Shown here: positions 50,439 to 58,664 of the stretch, one piece after another | How positions within the stretch are numbered: the stretch's first letter is position 1 | How the letters are laid out: the number at the start of each line of letters is the position of its first letter | NCBI RefSeq assembly: GCF_011300215.1 | Contig: NZ_CP049866.1 | Location: forward strand, 868,001-932,000 | Reading direction: 5' to 3' | DNA from: Nocardioides piscis | Lineage (GTDB): Bacteria > Actinomycetota > Actinomycetes > Propionibacteriales > Nocardioidaceae | Length of the DNA stretch: 64,000 bases | Position numbers and translations under genes: made by a program | The notes under the pieces: model-generated | Told to the model about the DNA's origin: nothing | Databases searched by the model: none | The model's input: only the letters and a program-made list of their open reading frames with translations

Positions 50439-50525
50439 GGTGGCGTGTCCGAGCGGCCGAAGGTGCAACACTCGAAATGTTGTGTGGGGTCAAACCCACC
50501 GTGGGTTCAAATCCCACCGCCACCG
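50439..50525 (+). tRNA. tRNA-Ser (anticodon CGA)
   Basis: A class II cloverleaf of 87 nucleotides, with CCA encoded at 50526-50528. The acceptor GGTGGCG pairs with CGCCACC, and the discriminator is G. The anticodon stem-loop contains CTCGAAA, giving CGA (reads UCG). The T arm is GTGGGTTCAAATCCCAC. The long variable arm around 50481-50500 fits serine. Confidence 0.96.
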
Positions 50526-50551
50526 CCATGTGATGTCTCAGGACATCCCGG

Positions 50552-50585
50552 ACACCCGAACCCACGGGAACGTGGGTTCGGGTGT
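50552..50585 (+). terminator. Strong intrinsic terminator after tRNA-Ser
   Basis: A perfect 15-bp stem (50552-50566 with 50571-50585) closes on a GGAA tetraloop and is followed by TCTTCATTT. It lies 24 bases after the encoded CCA and should end the tRNA transcript. Confidence 0.85.
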
Positions 50586-50689
50586 TCTTCATTTGCGCCG
50601 CGTCGGCAGGAACACTCGTCGCGCACCTGGACCAGCTCCCACGCTGATGACAAGGTCGAGGCACATCCATCCCCACACTCGGAGGCGCC

Positions 50690-51352
50690 TTGAAGCTCTT
50701 GCTCACCTCCGGCGGCGTCACCAATCCGAGCATCCACGCTGAGCTCGTGGAGCTCCTCGGCAAGCCGATCGCCGAGTCACACGCCCTGTGCGTCCCGACG
50801 GCACTGTGGGGTCATCCGATGTGCGGCCCGACATCCGTGCGGGGCTTCGTGGCTGCCGAGCCGCCGTGGGAGCACTTCTCGGGCCTGGGCTGGGCATCGC
50901 TCGGCGTGCTCGAGCTCACGGCACTGCCCTCCATCGGCGCAGAGCGATGGGTTCCCTGGGTCCGCGACGCCGACGTGCTCCTGGTCGATGGCGGCGACGC
51001 GACCTACCTCTGCCACTGGATGCGGGAGTCCGGGCTCGCCGACCTGCTGCCGTCGTTGCCCGGGACCGTGTGGGTGGGCGTGAGTGCCGGCAGCATGGTG
51101 ATGACCCCCCGGATCGGGAAGAGCTTCGTGGAGTGGCCCGCTGCACCGGACGACCGCACGCTGGGGGTCGTCGACTTCGCGATCTTCCCGCACCTTGACG
51201 CCTTCGCGACCAACACCCTGCCCGAGGCGGAGCGGTGGGCAGCCGACGTCGGCATCCCGGCCTACGCCATCGACGAGCAGACGGCCATCAAGGTCGTCGA
51301 CGGCTCCGTCGAGGTGGTCTCCGAAGGACGCTGGGTGAAGTTCGAGGCCTAG
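50690..51352 (+). CDS. Peptidase E-like (S51) serine peptidase
   Basis: A 220-residue protein of the class-I-glutamine-amidotransferase-like fold typical of peptidase E (Asp-X dipeptidase) and cyanophycinase. The nucleophile is the Ser in VGVSAGSMVM (near 125), and VDGGDATYL precedes it. KLLLTSGGVTN is the typical start. Substrate not determined. It uses a TTG start with GGAGG directly upstream, which decides the start. Confidence 0.88.
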   Translation: MKLLLTSGGVTNPSIHAELVELLGKPIAESHALCVPTALWGHPMCGPTSVRGFVAAEPPWEHFSGLGWASLGVLELTALPSIGAERWVPWVRDADVLLVDGGDATYLCHWMRESGLADLLPSLPGTVWVGVSAGSMVMTPRIGKSFVEWPAAPDDRTLGVVDFAIFPHLDAFATNTLPEAERWAADVGIPAYAIDEQTAIKVVDGSVEVVSEGRWVKFEA

Positions 51353-51380
51353 CCGGCTGACACGTCGGTGGCTGCGGGTC

Positions 51381-52694
51381 TCAGCCCGACAGGGCAGCAC
51401 ACACGTCGGCGGCGTGGGCGCTCAGCTTCTCCAGGTCGCCGGGATGCGGGGAGGTTGCGGCGAACGCCTCGACGAGCTCGTCTGCGAGCCCGGTCATGCG
51501 TCGGCGTACGCCCGCGTCGCGGCTGGCCGAGCCAACCTCGGCAAGCAGGGTCAGGGAGCGGTGCAGGACGGTCGGGTGCTCGATGGCGTAGTGCCGCATG
51601 GCATCCATCAGGTGCTCGAGGATGTCGAGGAGGTGTGGGGTCTCGACGACGACCCGCAGGTGTCCCTCCTCGTCGTGTCGATGTGAGGAAAGTGCAGGGC
51701 GAGCGGCGAGCAGGACGAGGCCGCTGGCGAGGTTGTCGAGCGCGTTGATCGCCGTGTAGGGGTCGTTGGTGCTGGGTGACAGCGCTCGCACGGCCATCTC
51801 CTCGAGCAGGAGCGCCGGGAACTCCGGGTCCTGGTGGGGGTCCCGGGCCCGACCGACCAGGACGGCCTGCTGGGTGGCTGCGTGCACATCGTCCCCGGCG
51901 CGGTCGGCGGGCGACACCACGGCCAGGGAGGCGCCCTTCGTCACGTGGTCGCCAGGGCGGACCGTCAGCGAGATGACGGCGTCGTGCTGGTGCGCCAGCG
52001 TCACCAGGTCGTCGACATCGATGCCTTGCACGTAGCCCGTGTCGAGAGAGGCGACGGCCGCCCCACCGGCCCGGCGCGCCGCCCCGGCCTCGACCGGGTC
52101 GGGCAGCCTCTCGTCGTCGCGGCTCTCCTCGGGATAGAGGCGTTCGACGACCCCCACCAGGTCGACGCGCACCTGCTCGGCCAGCGTCCACACCTGCACC
52201 GACTCACTGATGTGGTGGATGAAGTAGACGAGGACGCCGATCGAGAGCACCGCCATCAGCACAGCCACGTTGACCGCGAGGTGGGGGACGAAGTAGGTGC
52301 CGTCGTCCTCTCCGAGCACTCGGATCGAGCGCAGGACCATCAGGCTGTAGAGGAAGGTGGCGACGAAGATCCCCAGCACGAGCTGGTTGCCTCGGTCGGC
52401 CATGAAGTTGCGGACGAGTCGAGGTCCGTAGGTCGAGGACGACAGCGCCAGGACGGCGATCGTGATGGAGAACGTCGTCGAGGCCACGGTCAGCATCGAG
52501 CCTGCGATCGCACCGAGCAGGTCGCGGCTGCCGGACTCGCCGACCCGGGTGATCAGGAAGTCCAGCGCGCCCAGTCCGTCGTTGCCCCACTGCCGGTCGA
52601 TCACGATCAGGCCCTCGGCGAGGATCACCGCGCCCAGGCACAGCAGGGCCGGGATGAACCAGAAGCTCTGGCGCAGCCGGGTCCAGGTGCTCAC
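51381..52694 (-). CDS. DUF2254 membrane protein
   Basis: A 437-residue protein with four membrane helices in the first 165 residues (WFIPALLCLGAVILAEGLIV, LLGAIAGSMLTVASTTFSITIAVLAL and two more) and a soluble C-terminal region. STTFSITIAVLALSSSTYGPRLVRNFMADR and SPSTNDPYTAINALDNL are DUF2254 hallmarks. Function is unknown. The GTG start has GGAG six bases upstream, and it overlaps the stop of a small upstream frame in GTGA. Confidence 0.88.
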   Translation of the reverse strand: MSTWTRLRQSFWFIPALLCLGAVILAEGLIVIDRQWGNDGLGALDFLITRVGESGSRDLLGAIAGSMLTVASTTFSITIAVLALSSSTYGPRLVRNFMADRGNQLVLGIFVATFLYSLMVLRSIRVLGEDDGTYFVPHLAVNVAVLMAVLSIGVLVYFIHHISESVQVWTLAEQVRVDLVGVVERLYPEESRDDERLPDPVEAGAARRAGGAAVASLDTGYVQGIDVDDLVTLAHQHDAVISLTVRPGDHVTKGASLAVVSPADRAGDDVHAATQQAVLVGRARDPHQDPEFPALLLEEMAVRALSPSTNDPYTAINALDNLASGLVLLAARPALSSHRHDEEGHLRVVVETPHLLDILEHLMDAMRHYAIEHPTVLHRSLTLLAEVGSASRDAGVRRRMTGLADELVEAFAATSPHPGDLEKLSAHAADVCAALSG

Positions 52695-52813
52695 GCCTGC
52701 TCCTGCGGCAGACCCGCCGGGTGTCGCCCGCGCTCGAGGAAGAAGGCCCCCAGGCTGCCGGCGAGCGTGGCGAAGACGATGACGGAATAGATCGTGAGCA
52801 CGACGTCCATCAT
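52691..52813 (-). CDS. Possible 40-residue membrane peptide upstream of the DUF2254 gene
   Basis: A short frame MMDVVLTIYSVIVFATLAGSLGAFF followed by LERGRHPAGLPQEQA encodes one hydrophobic helix and a polar tail. Its stop overlaps the DUF2254 GTG start in GTGA, the same coupling style used elsewhere here. There is no clear ribosome binding site before the ATG. It is plausible as a real coupled small protein but not certain. The 155 bases upstream of it (52814-52968) show nothing else I can support. Confidence 0.4.
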   Translation of the reverse strand: MMDVVLTIYSVIVFATLAGSLGAFFLERGRHPAGLPQEQA

Positions 52814-52968
52814 CCGGGAGAAGGGGCCGTCGCGGCCCAGCGGCTCGCCGCCGATCGTGGCCCGGGCGCCGCGTGCAGGGCATCGCCATGGCTTGCACAG
52901 CCCGAGACGGCGTACAACAACTGGGTCGTGATCAGCGCGGCTCGGACGGCCGGACGGCGACGCGCTCC

Positions 52969-53202
52969 TCAGATCGGGTCGAGCACCACCAGGGGGTCAC
53001 CCTCCTGCACGACGTCGCCCGCCGTCACCCGGATGGCGCTGACGCGCCCCGGACCCTGGGCCAGGACGGGGATCTCCATCTTCATCGACTCCAGCAGGAC
53101 CACGACGTCGCCCGCTCCCACGGTGTCGCCGACCTCGCAGTCGACGCTCAGGACGTTGGCGACCAGCTCGGCGAGGATCTCGGTGGACTGGTTGCGGGCC
53201 AT
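52969..53202 (-). CDS. Stand-alone biotinyl domain protein (TB7.3 type)
   Basis: A 77-residue protein consisting only of a biotin/lipoyl attachment domain. The biotinylation motif LESMKME places the modified Lys at residue 41, midway as in biotin carboxyl carrier domains. It resembles the small mycobacterial biotinylated protein TB7.3. No carboxylase subunit is nearby, so the partner enzyme is unknown. Confidence 0.9.
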   Translation of the reverse strand: MARNQSTEILAELVANVLSVDCEVGDTVGAGDVVVLLESMKMEIPVLAQGPGRVSAIRVTAGDVVQEGDPLVVLDPI

Positions 53203-53254
53203 GCCCCGACGTTAAGGGTTACCACCGCGTAGCGCGGTCTCGGCGACGGTCGAC

Positions 53255-54376
53255 TCAGCGAAACCGGAGGGTCGCCACCACTCCCGCGTGGTCCGAGGGC
53301 CAGATCGGCCTCGGCTGCTGCGGAGTCTGTGACCTGAAGGGCACGTCGCCGACGACATCTGCCTCGATCGGGCTGACGGCCCCGTGGACGAGCACCAGGT
53401 CAATCCGTTGGTGGAGCAGCGACGTCGGGTTGGTGAGGGCCTGGTTCTGCCCGCTGGTGTCTCCGGGGTCCTGCGGGTTGACCGCCCAGGCGTCGCGGAA
53501 CCGATCGGTGAGCAGGTCGTAGGAGTCCGTGGTGCTGCCGTCGGCGGCGGAGTTGAAGTCGCCCAGGAGGACGTCGGCGCCGGGGCCCTCGGCGGGTCCC
53601 GCGAGGAACTCCTGCGCCTGCGCCTCCTGCACGTCACCGAAGCCGGACACCTCGAGGTGGGTGTTGGCGACATGGAGGCGACGCCCTCGATACTTCGCGT
53701 CGATCGTCACCCAACCCCGGCCGAACGACGCCTCGAGGCCGCCGGGGAGCGGGATGCTCTGCTGGGCCTCGAACGTTCCGGACTGCGCGTTCCCCCAGTG
53801 CAGCGCAGGGGTGGCGTCGTTGACCAGGATCACGTCCCGGTCCTGGAGCGTGACGACGCAGTCGGGGGCGGGAACGACCGTGACGCACCCGAAGCCAGGG
53901 CTCACCAGGGGCGCGGGCCCGATGTTCGCGTTGTCAGACACGCCGGCGACCTCGTAGTCCAGGCCACGGGACGCGAGCTCGGCCATCAGGATCTCCAGGA
54001 AGTCATAGCTGGGAGGTCTCGCGGTCGAGCCGGGAGCGGTTGCCTGCGCGATCCAGTTGGTGACCTCCTGCAGCCCGATGACGTCAGGCTCCTCGGCGGC
54101 GATGATGTCGGCGATCGCTTCGGCTCGGGTCGGGAAGTCGGTGAAGACGGCCGTGCCATAGATCTGCGCCACGGCCCCGACGAAGGCCGCTGGTTGTTGG
54201 TCCGGCGGCAGCAGGGCCACATCGAGGGCCGGGTCAAGGCTCGACCCGAGGTAGAGGTTGTACGACATGAACGTGAGGTCGCGCTCGGGGACCGCGTGGG
54301 CGCCGCCGGGCGGTGCCAGCAGGGCGAGCCCCAGCACCGCGAAGAGCAATCCCCGGACAGCTGTGTGTGCACGCAT
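53255..54376 (-). CDS. Secreted endonuclease/exonuclease/phosphatase-family protein
   Basis: A 373-residue protein with a signal peptide (LLFAVLGLALLAPPGGAHA, cleavage near residue 29). The DNase I-like fold shows MSYNLYLGS at the start, VIGLQEVTNW (catalytic Glu), ANTHLEV, LLGDFNSAADGS and the final PSDHAGVVATL (catalytic Asp-His). It acts outside the cell on nucleic acids, phospholipids or sphingolipids; which one cannot be told. The start is fixed by GGGAGA six bases upstream. The huge upstream extension of this frame is antisense to the next gene and is rejected. Confidence 0.88.
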   Translation of the reverse strand: MRAHTAVRGLLFAVLGLALLAPPGGAHAVPERDLTFMSYNLYLGSSLDPALDVALLPPDQQPAAFVGAVAQIYGTAVFTDFPTRAEAIADIIAAEEPDVIGLQEVTNWIAQATAPGSTARPPSYDFLEILMAELASRGLDYEVAGVSDNANIGPAPLVSPGFGCVTVVPAPDCVVTLQDRDVILVNDATPALHWGNAQSGTFEAQQSIPLPGGLEASFGRGWVTIDAKYRGRRLHVANTHLEVSGFGDVQEAQAQEFLAGPAEGPGADVLLGDFNSAADGSTTDSYDLLTDRFRDAWAVNPQDPGDTSGQNQALTNPTSLLHQRIDLVLVHGAVSPIEADVVGDVPFRSQTPQQPRPIWPSDHAGVVATLRFR

Positions 54377-54538
54377 GGCGATCTCCCAGTGAGGCTTCTC
54401 CGTCGTGACATGGCACTGAAACACACTCGCCTCCCGAGCGGGGGCCGGCCGGTCGCCATACCCAACTTGGGGGATCCCGCCCACCGCCAGGGGTGTCCTG
54501 TTCCCTGCGGAGGAGGGACCTTCGTCCCTGTTCCCGAT

Positions 54539-54549
54539 ACCCCCGGGGT
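54539..54549. promoter_or_regulatory. C/G-tract palindrome upstream of the SQR gene, CsoR/CstR-like
   Basis: ACCCCCGGGGT, within ATACCCCCGGGGTTTAG, resembles operators of the CsoR/CstR family (compare 10698 in this window). It ends 13 bases before the SQR-like start. An AGGGAC-CTTC-GTCCCT inverted repeat lies just upstream at 54514-54529. The sulfur genes downstream make a persulfide-sensing CstR-like regulator attractive, but none is encoded here. Confidence 0.35.
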
Positions 54550-54562
54550 TTAGCTTGGAGGC

Positions 54563-55843
54563 ATGGACGAGACAGCGAAGAGGGCCGTGCGGAACCTGGT
54601 CATCCTGGGCGGTGGCACGGCCGGGACCATGATCGCCAACAAGCTGCGGCACCGGCTGGCACGCACTGAGTGGCACATCACCGTCGTCGACCGCGACGAC
54701 GAGCACCACTACCAGCCGGGCTACCTGTTCGTGCCCTTCGGTGGATGTTCGCCCGAGCAGGTCGTCAGGTCTCGGCACTCGTTCCTTCCCGACGGCGTCG
54801 ACTTCGTCATCGGGTCCGTCGACATGGTCAACGCCGAGGGGAACGTCGTCCTCCTCGAGGACGGACGGCAGCTGCCGTACGACCAGCTCGTCATCGCCAC
54901 CGGGACGACCCCGCGGCCCGACCAGACGCCCGGCATGCTGGGTCTCGAGTGGAGGCGCAGCATCTTCGACTTCTACACGCTCGAGGGAGCCGAAGCGCTC
55001 GCCGACGCGCTGAGCCGCTTCGACGGCGGCAGGCTCGTCGTGCACATCACCGAGATGCCGATCAAGTGCCCGGTGGCCCCGCTCGAGTTCACCTTCCTCG
55101 CCGACGCGTGGCTGCGTGGGCGGGGGCTCCGCGACCGCGTCGAGCTGGTCTATGTGACACCGCTCGACGGGGCGTTCACCAAGCCCGTCGCGTCTGCCCA
55201 CCTGGGCGGGATGCTCGACGAGCGCAAGGTGCTCGTCGAGACCGACTTCATGGTCGAGCGGATCGACGACGAGCAGAAGATGCTCGTCTCCTACGACGAG
55301 CGGGAGATCCCCTTCGACCTGCTGGTGACGATCCCGCTCAACATGGGTGCCGACTTCGTGGCCCGCTCGGGGCTCGGCGACGAGCTCAACTACGTGCCCG
55401 TCGACAAGCACACCCAGCTGTCGCGGAAGTTCGACAACATCTTCGCCATCGGCGACGCGAGCGACATCCCCGCCTCCAAGGCCGGCTCGGTCGCGCACTT
55501 CTCGGTCGAGATCTTCGTCGACAACTTCCTCCAGCACATCGCCGGTCGAGCGATGACCGGGGCCTTCGACGGCCACGCCAACTGCTTCGTGGAGTCCGGC
55601 GACGACAAGGCCCTGCTGATCGACTTCAACTACGACACCGAGCCCTTGACCGGGAAATATCCGCTCCCCGTCGTCGGGCCGCTGGAACTGCTGAAGGAGA
55701 CCCGCGTCAACCACCTCGGGAAGCTCGCCTTCCGCTGGATCTATTGGAACGTCCTGCTCCCCGGCCGCCCGGTCCCGCTGCCGGCCCTGATGTCCATGGC
55801 TGGCAAGCACCCAGCCACCCAACGAGAGAAGCAGGAGGCCTGA
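54563..55843 (+). CDS. Sulfide:quinone oxidoreductase-like flavoprotein
   Basis: A 426-residue FAD-dependent enzyme of the SQR/flavocytochrome c sulfide dehydrogenase group. FAD-binding VILGGGTAGTMIANKL is at the start, with IATGTTPRPD near 112. Two cysteines match the redox pair of SQR by position and context: Cys169 in IKCPVAP and Cys341 in HANCFVE. The third (Cys62, GGCSP) is not in the canonical place. It should oxidise sulfide and pass electrons to quinone. It is followed after one base by a DsrC/TusE-like gene and then a DsrE2-like gene, so its sulfur product may be handed to them. Confidence 0.85.
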   Translation: MDETAKRAVRNLVILGGGTAGTMIANKLRHRLARTEWHITVVDRDDEHHYQPGYLFVPFGGCSPEQVVRSRHSFLPDGVDFVIGSVDMVNAEGNVVLLEDGRQLPYDQLVIATGTTPRPDQTPGMLGLEWRRSIFDFYTLEGAEALADALSRFDGGRLVVHITEMPIKCPVAPLEFTFLADAWLRGRGLRDRVELVYVTPLDGAFTKPVASAHLGGMLDERKVLVETDFMVERIDDEQKMLVSYDEREIPFDLLVTIPLNMGADFVARSGLGDELNYVPVDKHTQLSRKFDNIFAIGDASDIPASKAGSVAHFSVEIFVDNFLQHIAGRAMTGAFDGHANCFVESGDDKALLIDFNYDTEPLTGKYPLPVVGPLELLKETRVNHLGKLAFRWIYWNVLLPGRPVPLPALMSMAGKHPATQREKQEA

Positions 55844-55844
55844 G

Positions 55845-56159
55845 ATGCCCACCACCACGATCGGTGGTCACGAGATCCACGTCAACGACGAGGGCTTCAT
55901 GACCGAGTACGACGAGTGGACCGAGGACCTTGGACAGGCGCTCGCAGCCCAGATCGGCGTCGAGATGAGTGACGAGCACTGGCAGGCGATCCAGTTCCTG
56001 CGGCGGGACTACCCCGACCAGGGCGAGACCGCGACCCTGCGGCGGGTGTCGACCGTGGGGGGCATCCCCACCAAGCAGCTGTTCGTCCTGTTCCCCAAGA
56101 AGCCGGCCAAGAAGATGGCCTACATCGCCGGGCTGCCCAAGCCCCGCGGTTGCGTGTGA
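55845..56159 (+). CDS. DsrC/TusE-family sulfur-carrier protein
   Basis: A 104-residue DsrC/TusE protein. The flexible C-terminal arm KKPAKKMAYIAGLPKPRGCV ends with the conserved penultimate Cys103, which carries a persulfide. The second cysteine of dissimilatory DsrC, 11 residues earlier, is Ala92 here, so it resembles TusE or single-Cys DsrC-like carriers and could not make the internal trisulfide of true DsrC. It is sandwiched between an SQR-like gene and a DsrE2-like gene. Confidence 0.92.
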   Translation: MPTTTIGGHEIHVNDEGFMTEYDEWTEDLGQALAAQIGVEMSDEHWQAIQFLRRDYPDQGETATLRRVSTVGGIPTKQLFVLFPKKPAKKMAYIAGLPKPRGCV

Positions 56160-56177
56160 GCCGAGAAGGAGACCGTC

Positions 56178-56690
56178 ATGACCACCACCCAGACCGCCCC
56201 GATCGTCCCGTCCTTCGACGAGGACGCCGACGGTGGGCGCAAGCTCGCAATCATCTGCTCCAAGGGCACCCTGGACATGGCCTACCCCGGGCTCATCCTG
56301 GCCAACGCCGCCCTGGGGGAGGGCATCGAGACGCACCTGTTCTTCACCTTCTGGGGCTTCGACATGATCAACAAGAAGACCATGGGCGACCTGAAGTTCA
56401 CGATGCTCGGCAACACCGCGACCCACATGCCCCAGGGGCTGGGTGGCATCCCGGGCATGACCTCGATGGCCACCCACCAGATGAAGAAGTCGATCGCGGA
56501 GGCCGGCGTGCCCGAGGTGCCCGACTTCCTCCAGCAGATCGTCGACTCCGGCGGTCACCTGTGGGCCTGCCGGATGTCGGCCGACATGCAGCACCTCGAG
56601 GCCGAGGACCTCTATGACGAGGTGGAGGCGATCATCAGCGCCTCGGACTTCATCGAGAAGACCGACGGGGCACAGCTGCTGTTCATCTAG
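56178..56690 (+). CDS. DsrE2-like sulfurtransferase
   Basis: A 170-residue DsrE/DsrF/DrsH-like family protein. LAIICSKGTLDMAYPGLILANAALGEGIETHLFFTFWGFDMINK is characteristic of DsrE2 proteins, which sit near membranes. Candidate active cysteines are Cys27 (IICSKG) and Cys134 or so (LWACRMS). It probably moves sulfane sulfur to or from the DsrC/TusE-like carrier encoded 18 bases upstream. A good GAGAAGGAG site precedes the ATG. Confidence 0.9.
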   Translation: MTTTQTAPIVPSFDEDADGGRKLAIICSKGTLDMAYPGLILANAALGEGIETHLFFTFWGFDMINKKTMGDLKFTMLGNTATHMPQGLGGIPGMTSMATHQMKKSIAEAGVPEVPDFLQQIVDSGGHLWACRMSADMQHLEAEDLYDEVEAIISASDFIEKTDGAQLLFI

Positions 56691-56706
56691 CGCCGACGCC
56701 TCGGGC

Positions 56707-57831
56707 TCAGAGCTCGGCGAAGCGGCTGGGCTCCGGGCGGTGCGCGTCCGCCTCCTCCGCACGGCGGCCGCGGCGGCCGCGCGGAGCGGTCAGGGCAAGG
56801 TCGATGCGCACGACGAGATAGCCGACGGCCAGGCCGAGGACCAGGGAGTATGCCGTCCGCAACCCGGCCTCGAGGAACGAGCCGTCCGGGTCGAGGAGCC
56901 CCTGGGCCAACGGCACCGTGGCGGCGACACCGAACGCGCAGACCCACCAGCCCTGTCGACGACGGGCGCGCTGGAAGCAGCCCCACAGCAGCGCCGGGAT
57001 GCCGAGGAACACGACCAGCGGTCGCGGGAAGGCGCCGAGGTGCTCGCGGGTCCACGCGGCGAACCCGACCACCGACTCGACGACCGACCCGGCGCCGTAT
57101 TCACGCAGCAGCTCGCCATAGGCCAGGGTCAGGACCAGGCCGACGGCGCCGACGACGACCGCGAGGATCCCGCGCCGACCGAGGCCGTGGAAGCCGGCAC
57201 CGAGGCGATAGACGACTGCCACGACGAGGGCGAGCGCGAGCAGCAGGGCCGCGTATTCGAAGCGGCGCGGGCTGAAGGTGGGTTCGAAGCCGATGGCGGC
57301 CATGGCGGTGATGCTCGAGATCACGGTGGCGAAGAGGACCTCGCGGGCGGCGCGCACGAAGCTCACCGCGGGCACCGTCGCCATCACCGCATAGACGCCG
57401 CCCACGACCACCGTGCCGATGGCGGCCGCGGTTCGCATCGCAGGGAGGTCGAGGAGCAGGCCGAGCAGGCCGATGGCCACCGCCAGCCCGACCGCCACCA
57501 GGGGGCGCCCGCCGGTGCGGTGGGCCAGGGCGCCGGAGAGCACGGTGGCCACGACCACCGCACCCACGCCGTCGAGCCACCGCGGCCCGACGCCGACCGC
57601 TGCCGTCACCAGCAGGCCCAGTCCGACGAGCAGGAGTGCCGCCCCCAGCCGGGCGGCACCGCCGGCCAGCCCCGACCGCGCGACCGGAGAAGCGGGCCTG
57701 GGCGACGACCGGACGGCCGGAAGCTTGGGACGCCGTCGCTCGGTGCGTGGCTTCTCGGCGATGCGGCGCCCCTTGGCTGTGCCACGGGAGGGGCCCCCGG
57801 CGGGGCCACGAGAGGGCGTCGACACGGCCAC
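56707..57831 (-). CDS. Multi-pass membrane protein of unknown function
   Basis: A 374-residue protein with a long basic N-terminus (about 55 residues, many Arg/Pro/Ser), roughly nine or ten membrane helices from residue 60 to 345 and a short charged tail. I recognise no enzyme or transporter motif. It uses a GTG start. Its stop faces the DsrE2-like gene 16 bases away. It is upstream of nothing obvious: the next minus-strand gene ends four bases before it. Confidence 0.75.
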   Translation of the reverse strand: MAVSTPSRGPAGGPSRGTAKGRRIAEKPRTERRRPKLPAVRSSPRPASPVARSGLAGGAARLGAALLLVGLGLLVTAAVGVGPRWLDGVGAVVVATVLSGALAHRTGGRPLVAVGLAVAIGLLGLLLDLPAMRTAAAIGTVVVGGVYAVMATVPAVSFVRAAREVLFATVISSITAMAAIGFEPTFSPRRFEYAALLLALALVVAVVYRLGAGFHGLGRRGILAVVVGAVGLVLTLAYGELLREYGAGSVVESVVGFAAWTREHLGAFPRPLVVFLGIPALLWGCFQRARRRQGWWVCAFGVAATVPLAQGLLDPDGSFLEAGLRTAYSLVLGLAVGYLVVRIDLALTAPRGRRGRRAEEADAHRPEPSRFAEL

Positions 57832-57835
57832 GAGG

Positions 57836-58618
57836 TTACAACCGGCGGTTGGCCAACGACGGATTGGTGTGCCGGGCCCGGGTCAGCACCTCACGGTCGA
57901 GGACGGCGTCGAGCACCGCCTCGTCGTCTCCCCCCTCGACCAGCACGTCGCCCAGCGGGTCGACGACCATCGAGTGTCCGCAGTATCGCGGTGCCGGTTG
58001 CCCGACAGCGACGACGAACACCGTGTTCTCGATCGCTCGCGCCCGCACCAGCGTCCGCCAGTGGTCAATTTTCCGTTCCCCGGCGACCCAGGCCGCGGGC
58101 ACGACCAGCACCTCGGCACCCTCGGCCACCAGTGCGCGCGCGAGCTCGGGGAACCGGAGGTCGTAGCAGGTCATCAGGCCCAGCCTGAAGCCGTCGACCT
58201 CGACGAGAACGGGGTGGAGGGCGCCCCCCAGGAGGCGGTCGGACTCTCGGTGGCCGAAGGAGTCATAGAGGTGGATCTTGCGATAGCTTGCCCGCACCCC
58301 ACCCCGGACGACGAGGGTGTTGAAGGGGCGTTCGGCGTCCGGGCTCTGCTCGAACATCCCGGCCACGACGGTGGCGCCCACCTCCTCGGCCAGGGCCTCG
58401 ACGCTGGCCGCGAAGGGTCCGTCGATGGGCTCCGCGAACCGGCCCAGCCCGTCCTGGACCGGACCGAAGTCGCGGGCGAACGCCTCCGGCAGCACCACCA
58501 GGTCCGTCCCGCTGCCGCCCTCGAGGTCACGCAGCCGGGCGCGGTTCACCGTGGGGTCGAGGTCGCTGGCCCACTGCACCAGTCGCACCCGCAGGTCGTC
58601 ACTGTTCGCATCACTCAC
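57836..58618 (-). CDS. Carbon-nitrogen (nitrilase-like) hydrolase
   Basis: A 260-residue nitrilase-superfamily enzyme. The Glu-Lys-Cys triad is clear: Glu in VVLPEAFA (near 45), Lys in YRKIHLYD (near 115), Cys in GLMTCYDLRFPELAR (near 150). The group with the LYDSFGHRESDRL loop includes omega-amidases and deaminated-glutathione amidases; the substrate here is uncertain. It uses a GTG start giving VSDANSDD. It diverges from the MobA-like gene 46 bases away. Confidence 0.9.
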   Translation of the reverse strand: MSDANSDDLRVRLVQWASDLDPTVNRARLRDLEGGSGTDLVVLPEAFARDFGPVQDGLGRFAEPIDGPFAASVEALAEEVGATVVAGMFEQSPDAERPFNTLVVRGGVRASYRKIHLYDSFGHRESDRLLGGALHPVLVEVDGFRLGLMTCYDLRFPELARALVAEGAEVLVVPAAWVAGERKIDHWRTLVRARAIENTVFVVAVGQPAPRYCGHSMVVDPLGDVLVEGGDDEAVLDAVLDREVLTRARHTNPSLANRRL

Positions 58619-58664
58619 GGTCCCAGCCTGCCAGCCCGCTCCGCTCGCTGGGAGGATCGGTCGC

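Noticed and set aside
50439..50528. tRNA-Ser as a possible integration site
   Set aside because: No integrase gene lies next to it and no copy of the tRNA 3' end (an attachment repeat) is seen; only a 9-base CGTGGGTTC recurs in the terminator stem, which is too short.
54377..55858. Extension of the endo/exonuclease frame opposite the SQR-like gene
   Set aside because: The signal peptide and ribosome binding site at 54376 fix the start, and the extension is antisense to a well-supported flavoprotein.
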